Shown: positions 33,114 to 39,986, counted from the first letter of the stretch. The stretch: 61,155 nucleotides of DNA from Allobosea sp. (GCF_017308075.1 NZ_JAFKFX010000046.1:1-61155), one strand, 5' to 3'. Notes: generated by a model not told the origin, from the letters alone. Numbers and translations are program-made.

Positions 33114-33394
33114 CGGCAGGCCTCCGCGGCTTGCTTCTCACGGCACCAACGCTGGACCTCCAGGGCATGAGCATTCAGCAGCTTGATACGACGCTTCCAC
33201 TCGGCATCATCGAGAGCCTCGAGCCGCATCGGCGCGTCGAACATGACCATGCCGACGGTAGCGCTCACCCTCCGCAGCCTGGCCATCGCCCGGTCGTGCC
33301 GCCGCGTGCCTGTGCGAGCGTCGAGCATCTCCTGGACCGCATCGCTCAGCAGGCACAGCGCCGTGAAAATCTCGATGTCCCCGCCCTGTTTCAC
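33110..33394 (-). CDS. Early protein upstream of MuA, 94 aa
   Basis: The GTG start at 33394 has GGAGG six bases upstream, which decides the start. The protein VKQGGDIEIFTALCLLSDAV... is helical and basic (RRHDRAMARLRRVSATVGMV, KRRIKLLNAHALEVQRWCRE). No family is recognised. It is coupled to the transposase by ATGA overlap, so a transposition-related role is possible. Confidence 0.68.
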   Translation of the reverse strand: MKQGGDIEIFTALCLLSDAVQEMLDARTGTRRHDRAMARLRRVSATVGMVMFDAPMRLEALDDAEWKRRIKLLNAHALEVQRWCREKQAAEACR

Positions 33395-33502
33395 CGGCAG
33401 CCTCCGCAGGCGCGACGCGCGGCGAGATCGGGGGGATTGACCCCGCCGCGCGTGCCTCCTCCATGATGGGCGTTGCGACTCGACCCACAGGAGGAAACTG
33501 AA

Positions 33503-33784
33503 ATGGCCAGGAAGACGCCAGCCGAGAGGGTGGCCCGAATTGAGGCCGGCCGCACCCGCCGAACCGACCGCGCCGGGGACGCAATGTGGCCGAACGCCCT
33601 GGCGCGCGTGACCGTGGAGGTCTTCGCCCGTTTGGAGACGGTTTCGCGGGACGATCTGATCCGCGCGCTCGAGATCTGGGCGGAAAACCGGCACGAATTG
33701 CAGAAGGCAGGCTCAGCCGAGGCCATCGCGCGCCTCCGCGAGGCTTTTGCGAAAGGTGTAGGCAGTATGGATGAGGGCGACTAA
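33503..33784 (+). CDS. Plus-strand accessory protein in early region, 93 aa
   Basis: ATG 33503 is preceded by AGGAGG (33489-33494). The protein MARKTPAERVARIEAGRTRR... has a basic N-terminus and a helical acidic C-terminus (IWAENRHELQKAGSAEAIAR). No family is recognised. It runs against the early operon and its last 72 bases overlap the 3' end of the minus-strand gene at 33713-33970. A TTGACC at 33437 might be its -35 element. Confidence 0.6.
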   Translation: MARKTPAERVARIEAGRTRRTDRAGDAMWPNALARVTVEVFARLETVSRDDLIRALEIWAENRHELQKAGSAEAIARLREAFAKGVGSMDEGD

Positions 33785-33970
33785 GGCGCGGTCAGGAGGT
33801 AAGACCTCAGCGACGGCGGTGAGAAGCAGCCGGTCGACATCCGTGTCGACGTCGAAGTCCTCGATCGCGATCCAGCGTTCAAAGGCCGCTTGCAGATCGG
33901 CCTCCAAGCCGAGATGGGCCAGCACGACATCGAGCCGGACCTTCAGGATATCAGGCGAAAGCGTGCTCAT
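33713..33970 (-). CDS. Early protein, 85 aa
   Basis: The protein starts MSTLSPDILKVRLDVVLAHL and is helical and acidic. No family is recognised. ATG 33970 overlaps the upstream stop by four bases, which supports translation, but its last 24 codons lie antisense to the plus-strand gene at 33503-33784. Both frames can be real only as overlapping convergent genes. Confidence 0.6.
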   Translation of the reverse strand: MSTLSPDILKVRLDVVLAHLGLEADLQAAFERWIAIEDFDVDTDVDRLLLTAVAEVLPPDRALVALIHTAYTFRKSLAEARDGLG

Positions 33971-34308
33971 GCCGCATCCCCCGACACGAGCCGGAGAGGC
34001 ACTTCGGGCATGTCAACCACAACGGAGGACAGACGACAGTCATCGTCATCCTCCTGGCTTGCCCGCCAGGTCCAATATTCGCGCGCCCGATGGAGGAGGC
34101 TGTAGCGACGCTGATCGTCAGGGCGCTGATCCTTGTAATGAACACCAGATTGGATCCACAGCGCCTTCGCGACACAGACCTTCCGGTCCAGTTCGAAGCT
34201 GACGAGATTGAGCGCGTGTTCGTCCTTGGGGGCGCACGTCAGGACCTCTTCTGCGGCCACGAACAGGTCGTGGAGGGCCAACATCGCGTCGTAGTAGCGC
34301 TCGCTCAT
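33967..34308 (-). CDS. Early protein, 113 aa
   Basis: The protein begins MSERYYDAMLALHDLFVAAE and contains ALNLVSFELDRKVCVAKALW and RRYSLLHRAREYWTWRASQE. It is helical and aromatic-rich. No family is recognised. ATG 34308 overlaps the ParB-like stop (ATGA). Confidence 0.65.
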   Translation of the reverse strand: MSERYYDAMLALHDLFVAAEEVLTCAPKDEHALNLVSFELDRKVCVAKALWIQSGVHYKDQRPDDQRRYSLLHRAREYWTWRASQEDDDDCRLSSVVVDMPEVPLRLVSGDAA

Positions 34309-35207
34309 GCTGTTTTTCCCTTCGTTGCGCGGGCGGGCTTCTGCGCAGCCTCGGCGGCGACGATTTTCGCCTCGATCATCGCATTCGCGGCACGCAGCTG
34401 ATCGAGCGACCATTGCCGCCCGAGCAGCGCCTCCAGCTTGGCCAGGAGCTGCTCCGCCTCGCGGACGACACCGCCTTCCGGCACGAAGCCTGCGACGATG
34501 CGGGCTTTGGCGATGTTGCCGGCGCCCTCTGCGATGGCTTTCGCGACCGCGACCTGCCGCTCCGGCTCCATCTCTGCCAGCGCCTGCAGCTGCACCTGGT
34601 TGTCAGCGACCTTCGTGCCGCGGATCAGCGCCACGGCGTCGGGTGAGAGCTTGCCGAAAAGCTCGCGGGTGCGGTCAATCGAGCGGGTCGACAGGCCGGT
34701 GCGACGGGCCGCGTCCTTCGAGAAGCTCGACCAGTTCGCCAAGTTGGCGAACTGATTTTTCTGGCGCCATTTCTTCGACTTGCGGTCGCCGCCATTCTGC
34801 GCGCCGGCGTTTTCCGCGGCGAAGATATCAGCAAGGCGGCCGACGAAGACCGTGCGATCGAGCGCGGTGAGCTCATTGCGGATCAGGTTGGCATGGATCT
34901 CGTGCTTCTCGCGCTCCTCGCGCGTCAGCTCACGGATGCGGGCCGGGATCGTTGCGCGGCCGAGAAGCTTGTAGGCCTCCAGCCGGTTCTCGCCGTCGAC
35001 GAGCACATAGCGGTTACTTGCGCCTGGCGTCGTCGCGACCGCGATCGGCTGGTGCAGATAGGTCTCGGAGATCGAGGCTGCGATCATCTCGACATAGGCA
35101 CGATCGACGAGGCGGAGGCGGTTGACGACGTCGATGGCCTCGATCTCGACCTCGATTTCATGCTCGGGCAGCGCCGGAGCCGACGACAAGGACAGCACGT
35201 CGCGCAT
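34305..35207 (-). CDS. ParB/RepB/Spo0J-like nuclease-domain protein
   Basis: The 300-aa protein has a ParB N-terminal fold: LHQPIAVATTPGASNRYVLV, then DGENRLEAYKLLG (a GENR version of the ParB GERR box, near 72-75) and EIHANLIRNELTALDRTVFV. A helix-turn-helix follows (RTGLSTRSIDRTRELFGKLS). Dimerisation and ParA-contact segments of plasmid ParB are not evident. A role in DNA binding, phage replication or regulation is likely; partition is not indicated because no ParA is present. It overlaps ner by one base. Confidence 0.8.
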   Translation of the reverse strand: MRDVLSLSSAPALPEHEIEVEIEAIDVVNRLRLVDRAYVEMIAASISETYLHQPIAVATTPGASNRYVLVDGENRLEAYKLLGRATIPARIRELTREEREKHEIHANLIRNELTALDRTVFVGRLADIFAAENAGAQNGGDRKSKKWRQKNQFANLANWSSFSKDAARRTGLSTRSIDRTRELFGKLSPDAVALIRGTKVADNQVQLQALAEMEPERQVAVAKAIAEGAGNIAKARIVAGFVPEGGVVREAEQLLAKLEALLGRQWSLDQLRAANAMIEAKIVAAEAAQKPARATKGKTA

Positions 35208-35455
35208 CAGGCGGCCCTCGACGCGCCGATCAGGCCGATGCGATTGCCCTGCTTGTCGTAGAACTGCGGCCAGATCTGCTGGCGCGGTACGCCGAGGGCC
35301 TCGGAAATGAGGCTCTGGACCTTCGGGGCCGGCCGCTCCATCCCGCTGTAGATCGTGAAGCGGCTGAGATCGTTCTGCCTCGCCAGTCCGGCAGCGGTGA
35401 TGCCCTTCTCGCGTAGCGCGAAAATGATGGCCTGCTTGGTCCAATTGCTTGCCAT
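35207..35455 (-). CDS. ner: Ner-like early regulator (Nlp/SfsB family)
   Basis: The 82-aa protein MASNWTKQAIIFALREKGIT... has the Mu Ner pattern: WTKQAIIFALREKGITAAGL, LSRFTIYSGMERPAPKVQSL, and SEALGVPRQQIWPQFYD. Ner is a small lambda-Cro-like repressor that turns down early and repressor transcription. It is the first early gene, divergent from the repressor across a 139-bp operator region. The longer in-frame extension upstream lies in the operator and is not likely to be translated. Confidence 0.92.
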   Translation of the reverse strand: MASNWTKQAIIFALREKGITAAGLARQNDLSRFTIYSGMERPAPKVQSLISEALGVPRQQIWPQFYDKQGNRIGLIGASRAA

Positions 35456-35594
35456 GAGTGTCCTGTCTCGCAATGCCGGATTTGGCGTGTTAACCACACA
35501 TCTGGACGGCACTTGTGCGATAAGTCCACATATGTGAGCTGTCGTCAAGTCAGATTTTGGCAAACTTTGAAAATATGATCCCGAAAGATCACAT
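35456..35594. promoter_or_regulatory. Divergent early/repressor promoter-operator region
   Basis: The ner-repressor gap holds related dyads: GCAC-TT-GTGC (35509-35518), a perfect CACATATGTG (35527-35536), and CACATATGAG (35590-35599) overlapping the repressor start codon. A CACACATCTG variant lies near 35495. CACA-type half-sites recur through the gap. The repressor and Ner are the likely binders; which site belongs to which is not visible. Confidence 0.7.
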
Positions 35595-36305
35595 ATGAGC
35601 TGGCTCCCAACGCCCGGATGGGGTGAGCGACTTGAGGCGGCCGTTATCAAAAGCGGCGGCACCAAGGCAGTATCCGATGGGTCGTCCGTGCCGGAAAGCA
35701 CGATAAAGCGCTATTTCAAGGCCGATAATGAGCCTGGCGCTTACAAACTCGCCGCTATCGCGCGCTTCTGCGGAATTTCCGTGGAACAGATTCTCTATGG
35801 AGAACAGGTGCGCCCAGATATGTCAGCCCAGATCGAAAGGCCGACATATCTGGGCGAGTCGGATTTGGCTGACGATGAAGAGGCCCTTTCGGAGGTCGTA
35901 TTCATACCGCGGCTGGCGGTTGTCGCCAGCGCGGGACCGGGTATCGAGAACCCATTTCCGGAGACAATCGGCCACCTGCCATTCCCAAAGGCCTGGTTGT
36001 ACGAATTGGGAGTACCGGAAACCTTCGCGCGGCTGCTCGAGCTCGGCGGCGACAGCATGGAGCCAACCATCCGCGACGGCTCGATCTGCCTGCTCGATAC
36101 TCGATCGCAGGTGCCTCGGGTCGAAGGTGTCTACGCGCTAATTGACGGCAGGGATGTCCGCATCAAGCGGATTGGCCGAGGCTGGGAGGGCAAGATCGTG
36201 CTCATCAGCGATAATGAGCGCTATGAATCCGAGACGCTGGCGGCGCCGGATGCTGAGGCGCTGCGGATCGCTGGTAAGATCGTCTGGGCAGGAGGGAAAA
36301 TATAA
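35595..36305 (+). CDS. LexA-like (S24) phage repressor
   Basis: The 236-aa protein has an N-terminal HTH (about 10-65, TKAVSDGSSVPESTIKRYFK) and a C-terminal S24 peptidase domain. Ser154 lies in GGDSMEPTI and Lys191 in VRIKRIGR, 37 residues apart as in LexA. A cleavage-type Ala113-Gly114 lies in VVASAGPG. This predicts RecA-stimulated self-cleavage and SOS induction, unlike the classical Mu c repressor. The linker is encoded by a 14-bp inverted repeat. The gene is divergent from ner and coupled by TAATG to a downstream membrane-protein gene. Confidence 0.92.
   Translation: MSWLPTPGWGERLEAAVIKSGGTKAVSDGSSVPESTIKRYFKADNEPGAYKLAAIARFCGISVEQILYGEQVRPDMSAQIERPTYLGESDLADDEEALSEVVFIPRLAVVASAGPGIENPFPETIGHLPFPKAWLYELGVPETFARLLELGGDSMEPTIRDGSICLLDTRSQVPRVEGVYALIDGRDVRIKRIGRGWEGKIVLISDNERYESETLAAPDAEALRIAGKIVWAGGKI
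35811..35856 (+). repeat. 14-bp perfect inverted repeat inside the repressor gene
   Basis: CGCCCAGATATGTC (35811-35824) and GACATATCTGGGCG (35843-35856) pair perfectly around an 18-base loop, encoding the linker between the HTH and peptidase domains. It could be an operator within the gene, an RNA hairpin, or a fold-back insertion scar. Confidence 0.8.
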
Positions 36306-36748
36306 TGTTGTGGCTTACCGTATCTCTTTTCATCTTGCAGCCCATCTTTATAGGCTTTATTGCACAACGTAAAAAACATAGAATAGGTGCGGTTTGGTTT
36401 GTCGTTGCATTTGCAGTCAATATTGCGTTCGCGCTTTTTATGGATAGCGCACAGAGGTCGAGACCTGATTTTCATACACCTGAGTACCAAGCATTACATG
36501 CAAAGCCGGCGTATGAAATAGCATTCGCTCTGTCCATATTTATTCCGTCCACAATCGCGCTCTTGATTGCGATCTTCACTCTTCCTAAACGGAGGGTCGA
36601 AGGAAATTCAGACGATCAGCCCGTTACCGCCGGTGCACTGAAAGTCTGCCCGGACTGCGCCGAGCAGGTTAAGCTAGAGGCAAGAAAATGTCGCTTCTGC
36701 GGGCACCCGTTCAATGATGCGCGCCTGAGTGATCCGGCTCCGCTATAG
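36305..36748 (+). CDS. AT-rich membrane protein with C-terminal zinc ribbon
   Basis: The 147-aa protein has three hydrophobic segments (about 3-20, 27-46 and 70-92) and a soluble tail with CPDC near 115-118 and CRFCG near 128-132, a zinc-ribbon pattern. The stretch 36301-36540 is about 42% GC against roughly two-thirds in neighbouring phage genes, suggesting separate acquisition. ATG 36305 overlaps the repressor stop (TAATG), so it should be expressed in the lysogen. Superinfection exclusion is a reasonable guess. Confidence 0.78.
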   Translation: MLWLTVSLFILQPIFIGFIAQRKKHRIGAVWFVVAFAVNIAFALFMDSAQRSRPDFHTPEYQALHAKPAYEIAFALSIFIPSTIALLIAIFTLPKRRVEGNSDDQPVTAGALKVCPDCAEQVKLEARKCRFCGHPFNDARLSDPAPL

Positions 36749-36763
36749 CGGGGCCGGAAGTCT

Positions 36764-37102
36764 TCAAGCGACCTTCAAATCGCCTTCACCGAGGTCCCAG
36801 CTATCGGCCTCGAGCTCGGTTTCGTCGACGAGCCCATCAACCTCGGCCGGAAGGCGGCCGTGTCGGGCGATGATCACCGCATCTTCGAACTCTCCGGTCG
36901 CAGGCGATCCCGTGCGCCGAAAGGCGACAATCCCGGCCCTGCCTGGTTTGAGACGCTCGAAGAGCGCCATCGCATGGTTGTGATCGCGCGCCTCGCGCGG
37001 GTCCTCGGCGGAAATACCACCCCTCATCCCCTTCACGGCCTTGTAGGCCTGAACAACGAAATACGTGAGGTGTGCGGCGGTCTCCCGCTTGGCTTTACTC
37101 AT
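36764..37102 (-). CDS. Unknown left-end protein, 112 aa
   Basis: The protein begins MSKAKRETAAHLTYFVVQAY and contains MALFERLKPGRAGIVAFRRT and EFEDAVIIARHGRLPAEVDG, ending in a very acidic tail. No family is recognised. AGGAG lies about six bases before ATG 37102. Two hairpins sit just upstream (37120-37156). It converges on the AT-rich membrane-protein gene; the 15-base gap holds nothing visible. Confidence 0.65.
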   Translation of the reverse strand: MSKAKRETAAHLTYFVVQAYKAVKGMRGGISAEDPREARDHNHAMALFERLKPGRAGIVAFRRTGSPATGEFEDAVIIARHGRLPAEVDGLVDETELEADSWDLGEGDLKVA

Positions 37103-37119
37103 GGCTCTCTCCTGTTGCC

Positions 37120-37156
37120 GCCCCAGTCTTCCGCTGGGGCAGCCCTATCGAAGGGC
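37120..37156. promoter_or_regulatory. Twin hairpins next to ribosome site of the 112-aa gene
   Basis: GCCCCAG/CTGGGGC (37120-37126 with 37134-37140) and GCCCT/AGGGC (37142-37146 with 37152-37156). On the minus strand they immediately precede the AGGAG of the gene at 37102. On the plus strand the second is followed by a T-rich run (GTTCTTATTTTG), so it may also end the repressor transcript. Confidence 0.5.
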
Positions 37157-37244
37157 GTTCTTATTTTGTTCTCAAGCCCATTGCATGACACGGCGAGTCA
37201 GGAGCGCCGGACGCAGTGAACAGCGGGGATAACCTGTCGCGCAA

Positions 37245-37304
37245 GGTGGCCGAGCGGCCGAAGGTGCTACGCTGCTATTAGCCGAAACCGCTTCCGAGTT
37301 CGAG
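37245..37304 (+). other. Degenerate tRNA-Ser(GCU)-like segment
   Basis: The sequence GGTGGCCGAGCGGCCGAAGG resembles a serine tRNA D-arm. It is followed by CTACGCTGCTATTAG, an anticodon arm with CT-GCT-A but two bases short, and later by GAGTTCGAGA, resembling a T-loop. Acceptor and T stems do not pair, so this is at best a relic or mimic. Confidence 0.35.
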
Positions 37305-37372
37305 AATGGGCGTGCCCCCCATTCTTCAGGCGCAACGCTTTGGGAACGCAGCGTTTTTTGGAACTCGGAAGC
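37290..37372. repeat. Three-stem structured element near phage end
   Basis: An outer 12-bp perfect stem, GCTTCCGAGTTC/GAACTCGGAAGC (37290-37301 with 37361-37372), encloses two hairpins: GAATGGG/CCCATTC (37304-37310 with 37318-37324) and AACGCT/AGCGTT (37334-37339 with 37350-37355). The last is followed by T6 in the plus direction. Together they form a three-way junction. It could act as a terminator insulating the prophage from host transcription, a small RNA, or a DNA site. Confidence 0.6.
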
Positions 37373-37451
37373 AGGGTTGTTGCACTGCGGATTTGTTCCG
37401 GGTTTGCCGGAGCCGCCTGACAGCTTTTCAAAGGGTTAGCGGCAGGCCCGA

Positions 37452-37483
37452 TTTCTGGCTTTCTGGCATTCGGGGTTTCTGGC
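37452..37483 (+). repeat. Three TTTCTGGC direct repeats near phage end
   Basis: TTTCTGGC occurs at 37452-37459, 37460-37467 and 37476-37483, spaced 8 and 16 bases. The array lies beside the inner putative MuA site and may be a transpososome accessory or regulator site. Confidence 0.55.
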
Positions 37484-37493
37484 CGCGAAATCG

Positions 37494-37513
37494 ACGAACA
37501 ATCAAATGGCAAT
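37494..37513 (+). other. Inner putative MuA-binding site
   Basis: ACGAACAATCAAATGGCAAT here is repeated in inverse orientation at 37608-37627 with one mismatch. Spacing between the two (114 bp) is in the range seen between outer and inner MuA sites at a Mu left end. Confidence 0.7.
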
Positions 37514-37607
37514 AACTGCCGCTCCGGCTGCCGCCTAAGCCCTTGCATCGCCGCCGCTTTTTACCGCCAACCGCGTAATTCCACGGCCACCCGCCTAACC
37601 CCGCCTC

Positions 37608-37633
37608 ATTGCCATGTGATTGTTCGTTACACA
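37608..37633 (-). other. Phage right-hand terminus with outer putative MuA site
   Basis: The minus strand reads TGTGTAACGAACAATCACAT from about 37633 inward, giving the terminal TG expected for Mu ends and then the same site as at 37494-37513. Whether the last phage base is 37631 or 37633 cannot be decided here, since both give TG. The flanking 5-bp duplication would start just to the right. Confidence 0.72.
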
Positions 37634-37847
37634 GGCGCGTGACTGTCTCTGCTTCGAGGATTCGCAGAACGGCCTGCGCGCCGCCATCGGCGCGGGGCAG
37701 CCGACCATCGTCACGCCGAGCCTCTACAGTGCCGGCGAGGATTTCAGCGGCGCGGCCCTGGTCATCGAGACGCTCGAGGCATTCTGGCGCCGGCCGGAAT
37801 TCCACGCCGATCAGGAGCAGCGAGAGCGTCGAGCGGCCGGAGGATAG
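37634..37847 (+). pseudogene. C-terminal fragment of a HAD-superfamily hydrolase
   Basis: The frame reads [20 protein letters not shown], then [20 protein letters not shown] and [10 protein letters not shown]. This is the C-terminal part of a CbbY/beta-phosphoglucomutase-type HAD phosphatase, with the FEDSxNGL motif that carries a metal-binding Asp. The N-terminal part is absent, and phage sequence begins immediately before it. The intact gene was apparently split by prophage insertion; the other part should lie beyond the far prophage end, outside this window. Confidence 0.8.
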
Positions 37848-38079
37848 TCCGGCAGGCCGGACCGGGTTCGCGCACCGGCGAAATTTGCCTTGTCGCAAGC
37901 GAGCCTGACATTCGGCCTCGCGCCGGAGATCACCAACGCGGCAACGCCCTGCCGATGATGGCCGGCGGCTCGGATCACGGACGCCGGCCATCCCATTCAC
38001 GCGGCCGGTCCAGGCAAGTTCCGGCCCCGAAAGCCAGCATCGCGGGGGCGTGCAGGAGGCGGACGGGCGCCACCCGCGC

Positions 38080-38117
38080 AAAAAAACGCATGCCTCGGGC
38101 TCGCGCCGGAGGCATGC
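38080..38117 (-). terminator. Rho-independent terminator after MFS gene
   Basis: Arms GCATGCCTC (38088-38096) and GAGGCATGC (38109-38117) pair perfectly, followed on the minus strand by seven T (complement of A 38080-38086). It lies about 35 bp past the MFS stop. The rest of 37848-38153 shows no gene. Confidence 0.88.
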
Positions 38118-38153
38118 AACACTCGAGCTTCGCGGTGCGAAGCCGATTTCGCC

Positions 38154-39815
38154 TCAGCGGAACAGCGCGAGCGATTTCGACAGGGTGATCCAGACACCCC
38201 AGATGATCGGGATGCCGACCACGGCCCAGGCGAGCAGGGCGGCCGTGTCGAAACCGCCCTTGCCGATGCCGAAGGAGCCGTATTGCGCCGTGGCACCGGC
38301 CTTGGCGGTCTTGGCCTGGAGCGCCGCGACCTCGGCATCCTTCATGAACCATTTGGTCGCGACGGGGCGGACGAGCAGGTTGCAGATGAAGCCGAGCACC
38401 AGGAAGCCGGCGAGGATGTACATCGTCCGGTCATAGACCTGGGCGCGCGGCACGCCGGCGGCGATCTGCGCCTCGCGGATATAGTTCACCACCACCGGGC
38501 CGACGATACCGGCCGTCGACCAGGCGGTCAGCAGGCGGCCATGGATCGCGCCGACGAATTGCGTTCCGAACATGTCGGCGAGATAGGCCGGCACGGTCGC
38601 GAAGCCGCCGCCATACATCGACAGGATGATGCAGAAGAAGGCCACGAACAGCGCCAGCGACCCGGCATGCGCCGCCCAGGGCGAGAGCGCATACAGCACA
38701 ATGCCGAGGACGAAGAAGGTGGCGTAGGTCAGCTTGCGCCCGAGCTTGTCCGACAGCGAGGCCCAGAAGAAGCGGCCGCCGATATTGAACAGCGAGAGCA
38801 GGCCGACGAAGGCTGCCGCGATGGTAGCGACCTGCACCTTCTGCTGGGCATCGAGTGCCGCGAAGCCGATCTCCGACTTGCCGATCAGCGAGCCCGCGAA
38901 GATCTCCTGCAGCATCGGCGAGGCCATGCCGAGCACGCCGATGCCGGCCGAGACATTGAGCGTCAACACCGACCAGATCAGCCAGAATTGCGGGGTCTTG
39001 TGCGCATCCTTGAGATGGACGTGGCCGGAGGTGATCATCGCATTCTGCGTCGTCGGCGGGGTCCAGCCGTCGGGGCGCCAATTAGCCGGCGGGATGCGGT
39101 AGCCGAAGGTGCCCGCCATCATGAAGACGAAATAGATCCCCGCCATCACCACGAAGGTCTGCCAGACGCCGACCGATTCCGGTGTCCTGAAATAGTTCAT
39201 CAGCATGTCGGCGAGCGGCGAGCCGATCATCGCACCGCCACCGAAGCCCATGATCGCCATGCCGGTCGCCATGCCGCGCCGGTCCGGGAACCACTTCACC
39301 AGGGTCGAGACCGGCGAGATGTAGCCGAGACCGAGGCCGATGCCGCCGATCACGCCAGAGCCGAGCCACATCAGCCAGAGCTGGTGGGTGTAAATGCCGA
39401 AGGCCGAGATCAGCAAGCCGCCGCACCAGCACATCGTCGAGACGAAGGCTGCCCGGCGCGGACCGACCCGCTCGAGCCAGCCGCCCCAGATCGCGGCGGA
39501 GGAGCCGAGCAGCACGAAGAACAGCGTGTAGATCCAGCCGAGATCGGCGATCTTCCAATCGCAGCTCGTGGTGAACAGCGAGCCGATCAGGCCGACATCG
39601 GCCCCGCAGGCGACAGGCTTGCTGACGCCGATGGCCTGGCTCAGCGGCAGCCAGAACACGCTGAAGCCATAGGCCATGCCGATACACAAATGGATGCAGA
39701 GCGCAGCCGGCGGCACCAGCCAGCGGTTGAAGCCTGCTTTCGCGATGGTGCGCTCGCGATCGAGAATCCCGGCGCCCGCCCGGCCCTCGTCAAAGGTTCC
39801 TGTCGCAGTGGACAT
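38154..39815 (-). CDS. OFA-family MFS carrier (oxalate/formate antiporter-like)
   Basis: The 553-aa protein has about 12 membrane helices. It has MFS features such as WGGWLERVGPRRAAFVSTMC after helix 2 and GRFFWASLSDKLGRKLTYAT in the second half, plus CIHLCIGMAYGFSVFWLPLS near the N-terminus, as in OFA-family carriers. The long C-terminal extension with an extra hydrophobic segment (LLAWAVVGIPIIWGVWITLS) is seen in some members. The substrate is probably a carboxylate, not proven. It follows the sensor kinase and has its own sigma-54-type promoter. Confidence 0.87.
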   Translation of the reverse strand: MSTATGTFDEGRAGAGILDRERTIAKAGFNRWLVPPAALCIHLCIGMAYGFSVFWLPLSQAIGVSKPVACGADVGLIGSLFTTSCDWKIADLGWIYTLFFVLLGSSAAIWGGWLERVGPRRAAFVSTMCWCGGLLISAFGIYTHQLWLMWLGSGVIGGIGLGLGYISPVSTLVKWFPDRRGMATGMAIMGFGGGAMIGSPLADMLMNYFRTPESVGVWQTFVVMAGIYFVFMMAGTFGYRIPPANWRPDGWTPPTTQNAMITSGHVHLKDAHKTPQFWLIWSVLTLNVSAGIGVLGMASPMLQEIFAGSLIGKSEIGFAALDAQQKVQVATIAAAFVGLLSLFNIGGRFFWASLSDKLGRKLTYATFFVLGIVLYALSPWAAHAGSLALFVAFFCIILSMYGGGFATVPAYLADMFGTQFVGAIHGRLLTAWSTAGIVGPVVVNYIREAQIAAGVPRAQVYDRTMYILAGFLVLGFICNLLVRPVATKWFMKDAEVAALQAKTAKAGATAQYGSFGIGKGGFDTAALLAWAVVGIPIIWGVWITLSKSLALFR

Positions 39816-39986
39816 GAATCGTTCCTCCTCGCCGCCGATACCGGCGGTCCCTCAGTTTCTGGTTATGGTTGCTTTGATTGGCCGTCGCGCTCAGGCGCCG
39901 GCCTTGTCATCGCCGGCCCGATGGCCGTCTCGGCGAAACGCCCGTGCGGTCCCCCCTATCGCTCGATCGATCTTGTCGATCACAGC

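Larger units (their letters stand above)
1..37633. mobile_element. Mu-like transposable prophage (one end in window)
   Basis: The segment holds a full set of transposable-phage families: MuA, MuB, Ner, GemA, Mor-type activator, DUF3486/gp28-like terminases, DUF935 portal, MuF, gpI-type protease and gpT-type capsid. The tail genes (tube, chaperones, tape measure, NlpC/P60, J-like) indicate a flexible siphovirus tail rather than the contractile Mu tail. The repressor end is at the right, where phage sequence stops within a few bases of 37,633 and a truncated HAD-hydrolase reading frame begins. The left end is beyond base 1, so the element exceeds 37.6 kb. Reading frames are intact wherever checked, so it may be active. 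Confidence 0.95.

Noticed and set aside
34305-35207. Plasmid-type partition system
   Set aside because: A ParB-like domain is present but no ParA or parS-like repeats are seen nearby.
35456-35701. N-terminal extension of Ner
   Set aside because: It would cover the operator region and the repressor start; the 82-aa form matches Ner length.
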